Source: Parendozoicomonas callyspongiae
GTDB taxonomy: Bacteria; Pseudomonadota; Gammaproteobacteria; Pseudomonadales; Endozoicomonadaceae
Assembly (NCBI RefSeq): GCF_023502345.1
Contig: NZ_JAMFLX010000001.1
Coordinates: 62,001-126,000, forward strand
Direction of reading: 5' to 3'
DNA length: 64,000 bases
Shown: one piece after another, positions 1 through 10,027 of the stretch
Position numbering within the stretch: position 1 is the first letter of the stretch
Layout: the number at the start of each line of letters is the position of its first letter
Position numbers and translations under genes: made by a program
The notes under the pieces: model-generated
The model's input: only the letters and a program-made list of their open reading frames with translations
The model's database searches: none
Told to the model about the DNA's origin: nothing

Positions 1-491
1 TGAACCCTGTGGGGAAAAAGGTGTCCATCCAGATGATCCAGTTCATGCAGGAAAACACGAGCCATAAATCCTCCCAGTGCCTTTTCAACCTGCACTCCAT
101 CACGGTTATAGCCCCGCACATTAACTTCCGCTGGCCGTTCAACCCACCCTCTGAAGCCCGGAACAGACAAGCACCCTTCCCAAACCCATGAGGAGTTCTC
201 ACTTGCAGATACAATTTCAGGATTTATCCAGCATTCTAACGGGTAGACTTTGGCCCAGGGATAACGGGGATTAGACTTCTCAATACCTATATTCATGACT
301 CTCGCAGGCCAGCCTATCTGGGGAGCAGCCATTCCCACACCAGTGCAGCGTCTCTGGCTTTCAAGGAGAATACTAAGGTTATGCTGAAAGACTTCCTGGC
401 TTATTTCATCTTTCTGAACAGGAGGTTGAATTTCAAATAAGGAGGGTTCTCCCAGTAGCAGGACATCTGGATTTTCAGGTAAACTCTTCAT
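1..491 (-). CDS. def: Peptide deformylase (3' end outside window)
   Basis: Removes the N-terminal formyl group from nascent proteins in the cytoplasm. Reading the minus strand from the ATG at 491 gives an uninterrupted frame to the window edge. It contains all three family motifs in order: GVGMAAPQIG (motif 1), EGCLSVPG (motif 2, metal-binding Cys) and HELDH followed by LDG (motif 3, the HExxH metal site). The stop codon lies before position 1, so only the extreme C-terminus is missing. No strong Shine-Dalgarno sequence is seen. It lies downstream of, and on the same strand as, the type I secretion cassette. No fmt gene is visible in the window, so this may be a second, stand-alone deformylase. 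Confidence 0.9.
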   Translation of the reverse strand, partial: MKSLPENPDVLLLGEPSLFEIQPPVQKDEISQEVFQHNLSILLESQRRCTGVGMAAPQIGWPARVMNIGIEKSNPRYPWAKVYPLECWINPEIVSASENSSWVWEGCLSVPGFRGWVERPAEVNVRGYNRDGVQVEKALGGFMARVFLHELDHLDGHLFPHRV

Positions 492-519
492 TATTCTCTA
501 TCCATCCCGGTTTGTGCTG

Positions 520-539
520 CTAGGTTCTGTTGACATAAG
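520..539. repeat. 20-bp direct repeat, copy A
   Basis: The sequence CTAGGTTCTGTTGACATAAG occurs here between def and the first exoprotein gene. It recurs at 49952-49971 with one mismatch and in the same orientation. Both copies are intergenic and lie at gene ends. The sequence resembles an insertion-sequence terminus, but no transposase is next to either copy. Confidence 0.4.
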
Positions 540-549
540 TTTATGCGAT

Positions 550-3500
550 TCAGGATAAGAGGTTGCCCTGATCAGAGAGGAGGTTAGCCAGCTGAGCAGC
601 ATTCGAGGTGCCAAAATAAGCTGAGAGATCAACACCATCCAGCACAATATTCTGGACCACCGGCCCACCAGCAGAAGTGCTGACACCAATAGTGGTATCA
701 CCACCCGCAAAGCTGAAACTGAGAAACTGATCCAGATTATCCGAAGCATTTTCTGGGAGAAGATCTCTCAGGTCCAATACATCTCCAGAACCTTTGGTTC
801 TAAAGTCAGTTATCGTATCGGTTGCTGGAGACGCCTGAGTTCCTACATCCTCAACGCTCCAGACAAAGAAATCAGACCCATCACCACCAGTCATAGTGTC
901 ATTACCTGCACCACCTATAAACTCATCATGGTAATCCCAGCTTACTGATGAACCCGTCAGAGTATCATCCCCTGACGTACCAATTCGTGCGTGATCAATC
1001 CCTACGTAGTTGGTCGTTATACTGGAAACAGCTGGAAGGCTATCTGTCAAATTGCCTGATGCATCATATTTACTAGTGGTTGTGTGAATTTCCATCCAGA
1101 CGCCTTGTAAAAAGTCACCATTTTCCATGGTGTAACTCAATCCACTGGAAAGAGCATTAAAGACATCCAGTCCTGCATTTGAGCCTGGAGTTGCTGTCCA
1201 CACCAGAAGGGAACTATCGGAGGTGTTACCTGTAATGGCCCCAGATGCTGTTAACACTTCGGGAATATCAAAAACAATCCCATTATGGTGGATAATTCTT
1301 ATTTCAGTAATTTTGTGAAAATCATCAGGAGTCTGTGCCAAAAAATCTACAGGCACCGCCGAGTCGGTATTAACACTCTCCATCGTGATGGAGCTGGTAA
1401 GAAGTGATGACTCTGCAACATCAACTTCATCTGTTCCATTTACATAAACTGTCAAAATACTCTGGCTTATCTGACCATTTGTGTCTGTCAGCGTATACGT
1501 AAACCGATCATTCCCAGTTTCCCCTGAAGCCAGGTTATTAGTAGCATCGAGGCGGTCATCAACCCTGTACTGATAGCTGCCATCACTTTTTATAGTGAGG
1601 ATACCAAAGATTCCACGAATCGTTGTTCCGTGGCTGGTTACTGCCCGGGATGTTCCATCTGAAAGCGTTATCGCATTGACACTTTGAGGATTGGTATCGT
1701 TGTCGAGAACATTTCCAGTCATCGTCCTCATTCCAATAACGGCTCCACCTTTTGGGTGATTTTCATAGCTGACATAGCCAAGGTACTCTTCAAGGCCTCC
1801 TGTTTGTGTATTTACAGTAACAGCCTGGCCATTGAAACCTATGGCTACAAGTTCTCCATTGATAGATGCCATCGTGTGAATATCGAGTTTATTTCTCTCA
1901 CTTGGGAGGGCAGTTAAAGTCAAATCGCTGCCAGTCACATCAGCTCGAATAAAATACCTGTTCTCAATAACTGTTCCCGATTCATTGTAATTAGATGACG
2001 TTAAATAAAGCGCTCCATCATGCCATGTAATATCACCAACGTACTCATTTCTATAACCGAGGTCCGCAAGACTTGCGGCAGTTGTAGCCTGACCGGTGGT
2101 TGGGTTAATTGTGCTGATGACTCCCCTTGAATCAAGCATGTAGATAGTACCGTCGGGAGAAGCTGTGATGCCTGATATCTCCCAGCTACCAGCATACAAA
2201 ACGCCATGATCGCCAATTTCAGTAGCCATAAGAGTATCAGGATTGACAGTGTACAGTTTTTTGCTATCAACAGCGTATAGACTGCCAGAGGCAGACATTG
2301 CCAGATCCAAGTACCATGGTTCTGGCATTCCTTGAATCACCCCAAGATTGTGGGTAGTTCCCGTTATTATATCTATAGCTAACAAGTCACTGCTTGATGT
2401 ATCACTGTCATAGCTGGCATCGAAAATAGTGGACGCTGACCAGGGAGACTCCGTGATAGTCAGGCTATCTGCATTTGCAGCCCCCTGAGCAATAACATTT
2501 ACCGACAGCGTTGATCTAGAAGTGGTTGTTCCATCACTTACGGTATAGCTGAAAACGTCAGTCACTCCTCCTGAAACACCATTATTTGATGTATATGTGT
2601 AAGTTCCATCAGCTGACACTATTAACGTACCGTACTGACCGACAATTGATACAGTTCCAGAATCCGGGATACTCGTACCAGCAACTTCAGTCACTGACAG
2701 ACTATCGTCATCCTGATCCCTGTCATTGCCAAGCAAGCCCGAACTTCTAACGCTATTCACTAATGCGCTTTGACCCGCTATAACTGATAGGGCATCATCT
2801 TCTGCAACAGGTGCCGTATTATCAGAAGCCTGTAGTGAAATGTTTAACGTTGAAGTAACAGTCTCTCCAGCAGCATTCTGAGCGGTATAGCTGAACTGAT
2901 CAGTGATAGATCCGCTGGTGTTTCCCAGCACTCGTGCCTCAAAGTCCCCAATAGAACGGTTATAAACTCTGACATTGTCTATCAAACCATCAAAGCCAAA
3001 CGATCCTGTATGATTACCATCGTGAAACCTGAATGTACTGTTACTACTTCCCCCGATGTGTAAATCCCCGTTATGGTCATCCAGAGTCTGCCCTGGCGCC
3101 TGCCCCAGTCGGGTTCCATCCAGCCAGGCAACCATGGTTTCCTGATGACCATCTAACGACAGGGTAATATTGTGCCAATCCCCAGCATTGAAACTGGAAA
3201 TATCAGCACTGAAAAAATGTCCGCTCCATCCTGAACCATTGTAAGCTCCGGCATAAAGAGTTCCGTCATGAATATATATGACTAATCCTGTGGTTTGATT
3301 ACCTTCCTGAAAAAGAACCTGACGGCCACCTTGACCAGTTTGAGATTCAAGTTGAAAAGAAAGGCTGACTGAGCGTTCCTCAATACCTCCATCATTAGGG
3401 ACATTCAGCTCGACTGACTGTTCTACTGAAATGCGGCCATCAAGGGTATTTCCAGTAATTCCTCCACCAACCACCTTGGAACGGGAACCAAGCAAACCGA

Positions 3501-4431
3501 TATTATTGGTGCTATCCATCCCTGATCGATCATCAACAACTCGGCTGGCATTGCTCTGGTTAAAATCCCAAAACGCAACCAGATCGCTGTACAAATCAAT
3601 ATCAAAAGCAGAATAGCTATAGCTCCCATCTGCTTGAATTGTAAGTGTTCCAAAGTCCCCTTGTATTGTTGCACTGCCGTCATCAGCTAAAGGGACATTT
3701 CCAATATGTTTGATAACAAGGCCTTCCCCGATATCATTCGAAAGAATACCCGTCTGTTGATTAAGGATCTTTCCATACCTTGCCCAACTACTATCACTGA
3801 TAGCCTGAAAAAAACTGTCTGTATTTAGAAACGATGAGGACAGCGTTTGAACCTGGCTTCCCAGAATAAATGTACCTGGGTTCGAATAGGCACCCTGCGG
3901 TTGGAAACCACTATAAAGGCTGTTGGATGAGGTGGTTGATGCAAGCGGTTCAACAATGTTTTTTTCAACATCTGACTGAACATTTGATGTTGGCGCACCA
4001 GAATTATCCAGCCCTAATCCTTCTCTTTGCAGGCTGTGAGTTTTTCCAAAACTACTCAGATCTTGGAGACTACCTCCTTCTTGAGATTCATTTTTTGAGT
4101 CATTTAAATCTGATGTAAAAATTTCATCAGAGCTCCTTCTAAGAAGGCTGGTTTCAATGGAAGTATTTTCCTGAAAATCAGAAGGTTTCTGCAATGAAGA
4201 GTTAAGCGATTTTGTTTTCTCAGATAGATTATCAAACCCGGGAAGCTGAAAGTTACTCCCGGAAGGCAGTCGAAGAACTTCTCCAGAAGGAAGTATCAGA
4301 GAAGCGTTGCTATTTAGCCCGGTACGAATCAACTGCTGGGGCTCTATATCATCCCCAGCCTGAATGATTCTGACAGAGCCATCAGGCTCTATTAGTTCAA
4401 CATGACCATTTACATCAAGAACCTTTGCCAT
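550..4431 (-). CDS. Type I-secreted VCBS/LamG/RTX exoprotein with retention-module-like N-terminus (paralogue 1)
   Basis: Large predicted extracellular protein of 1293 residues with no Sec signal. Residues 1-50 resemble the LapA-type retention module (VNGHVELIEPDGSVRIIQAG). A Ser-rich linker follows (about 60-225), then a VCBS-like segment, a LamG/concanavalin-like domain (about 285-495), a VCBS repeat (about 540-650), a propeller-like region (about 660-910) and another VCBS repeat. A short RTX stretch (GGAGNDTMTGGDGSD) leads into a type I secretion C-terminal target domain of the VCA0849 subclass, ending in ANLLSDQGNLLS. It is the last gene of the cassette whose ABC transporter and adaptor lie at 10028-13632. 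The binding target is unknown; LamG suggests carbohydrate or host-matrix adhesion. No di-alanine LapG cleavage site is obvious in the first residues. Confidence 0.85.
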   Translation of the reverse strand: MAKVLDVNGHVELIEPDGSVRIIQAGDDIEPQQLIRTGLNSNASLILPSGEVLRLPSGSNFQLPGFDNLSEKTKSLNSSLQKPSDFQENTSIETSLLRRSSDEIFTSDLNDSKNESQEGGSLQDLSSFGKTHSLQREGLGLDNSGAPTSNVQSDVEKNIVEPLASTTSSNSLYSGFQPQGAYSNPGTFILGSQVQTLSSSFLNTDSFFQAISDSSWARYGKILNQQTGILSNDIGEGLVIKHIGNVPLADDGSATIQGDFGTLTIQADGSYSYSAFDIDLYSDLVAFWDFNQSNASRVVDDRSGMDSTNNIGLLGSRSKVVGGGITGNTLDGRISVEQSVELNVPNDGGIEERSVSLSFQLESQTGQGGRQVLFQEGNQTTGLVIYIHDGTLYAGAYNGSGWSGHFFSADISSFNAGDWHNITLSLDGHQETMVAWLDGTRLGQAPGQTLDDHNGDLHIGGSSNSTFRFHDGNHTGSFGFDGLIDNVRVYNRSIGDFEARVLGNTSGSITDQFSYTAQNAAGETVTSTLNISLQASDNTAPVAEDDALSVIAGQSALVNSVRSSGLLGNDRDQDDDSLSVTEVAGTSIPDSGTVSIVGQYGTLIVSADGTYTYTSNNGVSGGVTDVFSYTVSDGTTTSRSTLSVNVIAQGAANADSLTITESPWSASTIFDASYDSDTSSSDLLAIDIITGTTHNLGVIQGMPEPWYLDLAMSASGSLYAVDSKKLYTVNPDTLMATEIGDHGVLYAGSWEISGITASPDGTIYMLDSRGVISTINPTTGQATTAASLADLGYRNEYVGDITWHDGALYLTSSNYNESGTVIENRYFIRADVTGSDLTLTALPSERNKLDIHTMASINGELVAIGFNGQAVTVNTQTGGLEEYLGYVSYENHPKGGAVIGMRTMTGNVLDNDTNPQSVNAITLSDGTSRAVTSHGTTIRGIFGILTIKSDGSYQYRVDDRLDATNNLASGETGNDRFTYTLTDTNGQISQSILTVYVNGTDEVDVAESSLLTSSITMESVNTDSAVPVDFLAQTPDDFHKITEIRIIHHNGIVFDIPEVLTASGAITGNTSDSSLLVWTATPGSNAGLDVFNALSSGLSYTMENGDFLQGVWMEIHTTTSKYDASGNLTDSLPAVSSITTNYVGIDHARIGTSGDDTLTGSSVSWDYHDEFIGGAGNDTMTGGDGSDFFVWSVEDVGTQASPATDTITDFRTKGSGDVLDLRDLLPENASDNLDQFLSFSFAGGDTTIGVSTSAGGPVVQNIVLDGVDLSAYFGTSNAAQLANLLSDQGNLLS

Positions 4432-4482
4432 CGCTTATCTGCATCCCATCAGGTTTGAAGGTTGCCACCATTTGTCAGGTTA

Positions 4483-6732
4483 TTAATAATAGTGGAAGTA
4501 TCTGCTGAACGACGGAGCCGCTCGCAGATGTGCTGACACCAACTGTCGTGCCATTACTGGTAGTGAATGAATAGTATTGATCAAGGTTACCAGCTGCCGA
4601 ATCGGGGAGAAGATCTGCAAGATCAAGCCCCCCTGAACACCAACATTAAAATCTGTAACGATATCAACTGCCGGGGAGCCTGATGCGCCCTGGTCTCCGT
4701 CATGCCAGATGAAGAAATCAATCCCGCCACCGCCGGTTAAGGTATCCTTTCCTCCTCCGGCATTTATGCTGTCATTCTTTAATCCACCAATAAGAATATT
4801 GTTAGTTTCATCGCCTTCCAGCCGGTTCTCAACAACAGCAACTTCATCGGCTCCGTTGATATGCACAGTTAAAACTGCCTGAGCTGTATCACCATTATTA
4901 TCTACTGTTGTATACACAAACCTGTCGTTTGCTGTTTGCCCGCTGGTCAGACTATCAACCTGCTCATTGGTATTATTTAGTGTGTAGCTGTAACTACCAT
5001 CAGACTTAATATTGATCTCACCAAATTCTGTCTGAACAGTTGTTCCTCCGGAAGTGACTGTAACGGCATTGCCATTAACATCCAGAATACTGGTAACACT
5101 TTGAGCATTTGTATCGTTGCTTAATACATTACCTTCAACAACAGAGTCAAAACTGTAAGCAAGGTCAGCGGGATAATTCAAATCAGACGAAGTTCCCAGA
5201 TTCGTAACTGCCCCGGTATTCTTATTAATTGAGATCAATTCATTAGAACCGTTCACTCCATACAACTGGCCATCCTGAACAAATAAAGGAGATGGATTGT
5301 CAGTCAGAGCTGAAGGGCTTGCAGATATTGAGCGTGTTGCAACTTCGGTTGCGGCAAGAGTATGCGGATCTACTGTATAAACAGCATCTTCACCAAGCGC
5401 ATAAAGCTGGCCATCAACCATTGCCAGATATAAATGGCCTAATGATGTGCTCGGTGTTGTACCGGTGATATTCCCCAGAGTTGTAACTTCTCGAGTTTCC
5501 ACATCAATAGTTGCCAAAGTAGTACCTGAAGTAATGAGGTAACTCATTCCATCCGGGCAAAATTTCTCAACAATTGATACCGAATCATTAGCAGCAAAGG
5601 AGTCAGCAAGCATATTGACTGTTAGCGTTGCAGTAGCAGTACTGGTGCCATCACTTACTGTATATGTGAAGGTATCAATACCTCCTGGAGTGGCAGCATT
5701 TGATGGTGTGTAAGAGTATGTCCCGTTTGCAGCTACAATCAGCGTTCCATATTGGCCCTGAATAGGTGTTGTGCCGGAAGAAGAAACATTCGTTTCTCCA
5801 ATTCTGGTAACACTTAAAGCATTTCCTTCTGCATCCTGATCATTCCCAAGCAATCCCGTTGAAACCAGACTGTTAACAGCTACGGTCTGACCAGCACCAA
5901 CATTAAGAACGCCACCTTCCGCGTTTGGAGCCGCATTAATTGGTCGCTGAACAGTGATATCAATTTCCGCAGTTTTAGAAGCGCAACCCTGATCACTCAC
6001 CATGTAAATGAAACTATCACTCAGCTCACCATTAGAGTTCAACATGGCCTGTACTTCGGAGTTGGTAAACGCTCGATCATAAATTCTTAGACCATCGATC
6101 TGACCAGAATGCTCAACAACAGATTGTGCCGATGTACTTTGACCTATCTGAGCTCCATCAAGCCAGGCAATTAATGTTCCATCAGGTTCATCTAAAAAGA
6201 GAGTTATCTGATGGAAATGACTGGTATCCAGAGAAGAAATATCAGTGCTGAGAAAAGCCCCTGACCAACCAGATGTCGAACTGTATGCCCCGGCATACAA
6301 AGTGCTGTCATGAATATAAATGATAAAGCCACTGGAGCTACCACCTTCCTCAGTAAAGAAATTTGAAACAGAAACCGAAGCGTCTGCAGAGCCTCCCTGA
6401 CCGTTGTAAATTTTGAACTCTAAAGTATTACTGGTGTTGTTATGGGTGAGAAAAATATTGTTGTCTGCTTCCCCATCACTAAAGTCGAAAATTCGAGACC
6501 ATCTGTTGCTTAAATCATCAATCCTGACCCAAGCTGCAACTGACATTGGACCACCAATCGCCAAATCATTGATTTCTGCATCACCACGCAGATACCCCTG
6601 GTTGCTTTCCCGATCATACCGGGCACCGTCAGCTGCAACGTAGGTGTAGGTTCCATCAGCATCAGTTGCCGTGAGTGTTCCTTCAACACTCACAACAACG
6701 ATGGATTGAGAAATCGGGCTGGCATTACTCAT
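4483..6732 (-). CDS. Degenerate paralogue 2 of the VCBS/LamG/RTX exoprotein, frameshifted secretion signal
   Basis: 749 residues, homologous to both flanking exoproteins but decayed. The retention module is missing: the protein begins inside a VCBS-like segment, although a good GGAGG site lies 5 bases before its ATG. It has a LamG region, two VCBS-type blocks and a propeller-like region, and reaches the RTX stretch NAGGGKDTLTGGGGIDFF. After VDIVTDFNVGVQGG the frame is wrong. In the next frame, beyond the six-G run at 4628-4633, the expected LDLADLLPDSAAGNLDQY appears. A second lesion removes about 15 residues before a third-frame tail, NNLTNGGNLQT, that ends at 4449. The actual C-terminus is therefore non-homologous, and type I export is probably lost. 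Likely a pseudogene or a source of recombination. Confidence 0.75.
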   Translation of the reverse strand: MSNASPISQSIVVVSVEGTLTATDADGTYTYVAADGARYDRESNQGYLRGDAEINDLAIGGPMSVAAWVRIDDLSNRWSRIFDFSDGEADNNIFLTHNNTSNTLEFKIYNGQGGSADASVSVSNFFTEEGGSSSGFIIYIHDSTLYAGAYSSTSGWSGAFLSTDISSLDTSHFHQITLFLDEPDGTLIAWLDGAQIGQSTSAQSVVEHSGQIDGLRIYDRAFTNSEVQAMLNSNGELSDSFIYMVSDQGCASKTAEIDITVQRPINAAPNAEGGVLNVGAGQTVAVNSLVSTGLLGNDQDAEGNALSVTRIGETNVSSSGTTPIQGQYGTLIVAANGTYSYTPSNAATPGGIDTFTYTVSDGTSTATATLTVNMLADSFAANDSVSIVEKFCPDGMSYLITSGTTLATIDVETREVTTLGNITGTTPSTSLGHLYLAMVDGQLYALGEDAVYTVDPHTLAATEVATRSISASPSALTDNPSPLFVQDGQLYGVNGSNELISINKNTGAVTNLGTSSDLNYPADLAYSFDSVVEGNVLSNDTNAQSVTSILDVNGNAVTVTSGGTTVQTEFGEINIKSDGSYSYTLNNTNEQVDSLTSGQTANDRFVYTTVDNNGDTAQAVLTVHINGADEVAVVENRLEGDETNNILIGGLKNDSINAGGGKDTLTGGGGIDFFIWHDGDQGASGSPAVDIVTDFNVGVQGGLILQIFSPIRQLVTLINTIHSLPVMARQLVSAHLRAAPSFSRYFHYY

Positions 6733-6757
6733 ACATCCTCCGTGATAACCTGAGTGC

Positions 6758-9700
6758 TTAGGTCATCAGGTTGCCATTATCCGTAAGGTTATTAATCAAG
6801 ACACTGGTATCGGCTGTTCCCAGTGCCGCTGATAAATCAACATTCTGAAGAACAATTTGCTGAACAGCTTCACCATTGGCAGACGAGCTGATTCCAATCG
6901 TTGTGCTGCCGTTTTCAAAATTGAAACTGAGGTACTGATCCAGATTATCAGCCGATACGGTATTGGGGATCAGATCTGCAATGTTGAGAACATCTCCTTG
7001 CATCCCCAGCGCAAAATCCATCACTCTATCTACAGCTGGAGCAGTGGTGGTGCCCACATCAGAAGCATTCAAGGTGAATACATCTATTCCACCACCTCCA
7101 GTCAGAATATCGTTTCCACCGCCACCGATAATTTCATCATCAGTCGTATTGCCTGTAAGGGTATTGTTGGCACTATCTCCGATTACGGTCTGATCAATAT
7201 GAACAAGCTTGGCGTCATAAGGGACTGTTGATGTCCAGCTTGATGTAGCGACGCCATTTGCATCGTATTCTGTTACTGTGACTTCAATGTGCAGATCATT
7301 TGAAGAGTTGCTGGTTACGTTAGAAAGAGTAAGTCCTGCGTTCCTGGCGTTAAGACTTTCAAGCCCTGCATTGTTCCCTGATGAAGCCGACCATGACCAG
7401 CTGTTGTTGCTTGTAGTTACCGAACCGGCGTCTGTTAATGTTGTGGGTGACGTTATTGAGGCATCACCATGACCTGTAATAGTTATACCTGTAATTCTCT
7501 GATTATTGGCACCGGAATCAACAGTAAAGCCAAGTGGTTGAGATTCGCTACCACCATGAAACACATAAGCGTGCTGGGTATCAGAGAAAGTCGGGACATG
7601 CGCTGCAGAAACATCAGTCGCACCATTAATGTTTACTGACAGAACACTCTGGGCGGTTCCACCATGATTATTCACGGCCATGTAAACAAAACGATCATTA
7701 ACTGTTTCATTCAAATCAACCTCAGCTAACGCCGGACTGTTATTATCAAGGTGATAGGTATAAGAACCATCCGCATTGATTTTCAACTCACCGAACTGCC
7801 CCCGAACAATAGTCTCCCCGCTGATATTGGTGGAAGAACTCAAGCCATCAGCACCAGAAACAGCAGTAACTCTGACAGCCCCTGTGTCATTGGTAATCAC
7901 ATTCCCTGTCACCTGTCCAAAAGCAAGCTGAGAAGCGCCGGTTACATCTTCTCCCACAGTACTTGATAGCTCTGTTGCAGCTCCTGTCTGGGGATTTATC
8001 TGGAATGTCTGACCATCAGCGTCGACAGCACTCAATTGCCCATTAATTGATGCAAAAGCAGTGTAGGGATCATCGACCTGAGCTATTGGTGTAACAAGCG
8101 AACTACTTACATCAACACGGGTAAGCCAGTTTTCTCCACTGACACTGTTGTTAAGAACCATGTAGATCTCACCGTTGTGCCATGTAATACCACCAACAGG
8201 AGTACCACTGACGTTACCAACAGCTGTTGTCAAACCACTAGAGACATCAATAGAGCTAAGCACTCCATTTGAATTGACCGCATACAGAACCCCGGTAGAT
8301 GACATGGTTATACCTTCTACTGTTCCTGCTACCGTGTGGTTTACGAGTGAGGTCGCCGTACCGTTTGCAATATTAATTGTGTAGATTGCATCGTTCGTGG
8401 CTCCATAAACAACGTTGTTTGTACCAACAGTCACATCCTGGAAGTTTGGAGTACCTGAAAATAGAACCCGGCTTCCTCCCGTTGCAGTATCAAAGGCCAA
8501 CAGCCGGTTTCCTTCATTGTCATAAACAAGAATGGTGCTGCCATTTGCCTCAGACTCATAAATTGTTGCCGTATCATGTGTAGCAAAATCATTAGCCAGA
8601 ACATTTACAGCCAAGTTTGCTGTCACAGTGCCGTGTCCATCGCTGACTGTGTAGGTGAAGGTGTCGGTTCCACCCTGTGTCGCTGAGTTAAGTGGGACAT
8701 AGCTGTATGTACCATCAGCAGCAATAATCAACGTTCCGTACTGTCCACTGATGCTGGTAGTTCCTGATGCTGCAACTGCACCGTTCACAATCGTGATGCT
8801 GGTTGTATCGCCATCCTGATCAACAACCATTCCTAATAGTCCCGCAGGCTGAGCAGAAACAGTTGAAGAAGATTGGGAAAAGGCGACATTTAACTCATGG
8901 TTTTCCAACTCAGGTAAGTGGTTATAAGTCTCATGAAGAGACAATGTCAGCGACGCACTTTCCTGAGTACCATCACTGGCCGTTACGGTGTAGGTAAAAT
9001 TATCTTCCAGACTATCAACAGTGGCGGGATCAAATGAATTGCTGTTATAGCTGTAGCTGCCAGAAGAGCTGACAGTTAAGCCACCTAGTGTGGTTTGGAT
9101 CAAAACCTCACCGTTTTTGGGAATTGTTACGCCATTCACAGCTGTTATACGAGCGCCTTCGGGAAGAGAATCATTTCCCAGCAAACCTGTTTGATTCAGC
9201 AGTTGTGCCCCAATACGAACATCACCGGAATCATTACGCAGAGTCATAACTGGTTCAGGCTCTGGCGCAGTGACGGGAGCTGAAGATCCTGACGTAGAGG
9301 TCAAACTTCTTGGTTGTGACAGATCACTCTCACTGACACCACTACTGATTGAGATATCAGAGTTATGTCCACCGTAAGCATTAAATGAGAGAGGCCGACT
9401 TTGTGGCGTACTATCAGCATCGGACAGCGTGTCACCGGCAGGAGTCAGAAAATTCACAGCCGGGCTCAAAATCGGTGTAGATCCAGCCCTGCTCAACTCT
9501 GAGTTTCCCCCTCCATCACTGCTTTCAGAGCTTGGGCTTGAAGTGTCCGGTACTGGTTCCGTGGCAGGAGGACTTTCAATAACTTCCTGACTTTCTGTAG
9601 TGACTTCTTCAACAGTCTCCTGAGAAGCCTGTTGTATTTCCGGTTGAAGAACAGCTTGAACTGGCTGGTAGAGATAGTTGTTGCTGACAAGGACAATCTC

Positions 9701-9880
9701 GCCACTTGCGGTGCGAATGACCGCCTGACCACCATCAACACCCTGGATCGTTTCTCCAGGCAATAACTGGCCACCTTCTTCAAGAGGTCTTGTACTGCCA
9801 TCAGGCGCAACCGCAATAACTTCACCTGTTATTTCGGTAACAATGGCGGGTCCAGTCGATTGAGGATTCATGGTTAACAT
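6758..9880 (-). CDS. Type I-secreted VCBS/RTX exoprotein with retention module (paralogue 3)
   Basis: 1040 residues. The N-terminus carries a clear retention-module-type motif (ITGEVIAVAPDGSTRPLEEG, about residues 16-35), as in LapA-like adhesins that plug the outer-membrane channel. A Glu/Ser/Pro-rich linker follows to about 200, then VCBS-type repeats (about 215-435), a propeller-like region (about 440-690), a further VCBS block, and an RTX nonapeptide stretch (GGGGNDILTGGGGID). The C-terminal target domain ends in LINNLTDNGNLMT. It is the first substrate gene after the HlyD adaptor and the most intact of the three with paralogue 1. Two starts are possible: the ATG at 9880 touches the GAGGG sequence, while the ATG at 9871 has it at better spacing. 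No LamG domain is evident here, unlike the other two. Confidence 0.85.
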   Translation of the reverse strand: MLTMNPQSTGPAIVTEITGEVIAVAPDGSTRPLEEGGQLLPGETIQGVDGGQAVIRTASGEIVLVSNNYLYQPVQAVLQPEIQQASQETVEEVTTESQEVIESPPATEPVPDTSSPSSESSDGGGNSELSRAGSTPILSPAVNFLTPAGDTLSDADSTPQSRPLSFNAYGGHNSDISISSGVSESDLSQPRSLTSTSGSSAPVTAPEPEPVMTLRNDSGDVRIGAQLLNQTGLLGNDSLPEGARITAVNGVTIPKNGEVLIQTTLGGLTVSSSGSYSYNSNSFDPATVDSLEDNFTYTVTASDGTQESASLTLSLHETYNHLPELENHELNVAFSQSSSTVSAQPAGLLGMVVDQDGDTTSITIVNGAVAASGTTSISGQYGTLIIAADGTYSYVPLNSATQGGTDTFTYTVSDGHGTVTANLAVNVLANDFATHDTATIYESEANGSTILVYDNEGNRLLAFDTATGGSRVLFSGTPNFQDVTVGTNNVVYGATNDAIYTINIANGTATSLVNHTVAGTVEGITMSSTGVLYAVNSNGVLSSIDVSSGLTTAVGNVSGTPVGGITWHNGEIYMVLNNSVSGENWLTRVDVSSSLVTPIAQVDDPYTAFASINGQLSAVDADGQTFQINPQTGAATELSSTVGEDVTGASQLAFGQVTGNVITNDTGAVRVTAVSGADGLSSSTNISGETIVRGQFGELKINADGSYTYHLDNNSPALAEVDLNETVNDRFVYMAVNNHGGTAQSVLSVNINGATDVSAAHVPTFSDTQHAYVFHGGSESQPLGFTVDSGANNQRITGITITGHGDASITSPTTLTDAGSVTTSNNSWSWSASSGNNAGLESLNARNAGLTLSNVTSNSSNDLHIEVTVTEYDANGVATSSWTSTVPYDAKLVHIDQTVIGDSANNTLTGNTTDDEIIGGGGNDILTGGGGIDVFTLNASDVGTTTAPAVDRVMDFALGMQGDVLNIADLIPNTVSADNLDQYLSFNFENGSTTIGISSSANGEAVQQIVLQNVDLSAALGTADTSVLINNLTDNGNLMT

Positions 9881-10027
9881 CCCTCTACTTCAAATCCTTG
9901 ACCTCTACTGCTTTTCGGGCAGGCAGGGCTTATTTTTAGACTAGATAGTAAGAAGCGATGCCTTATTAGAGATAGGTAATCAAAGAAGAAAAGGCTATTG
10001 CTAATAGTTATCAGGAAAAGCCAAAAG

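Noticed and set aside
9-191. 60-codon plus-strand frame at the window start
   Set aside because: It lies opposite the peptide deformylase coding region, which has all three catalytic motifs.
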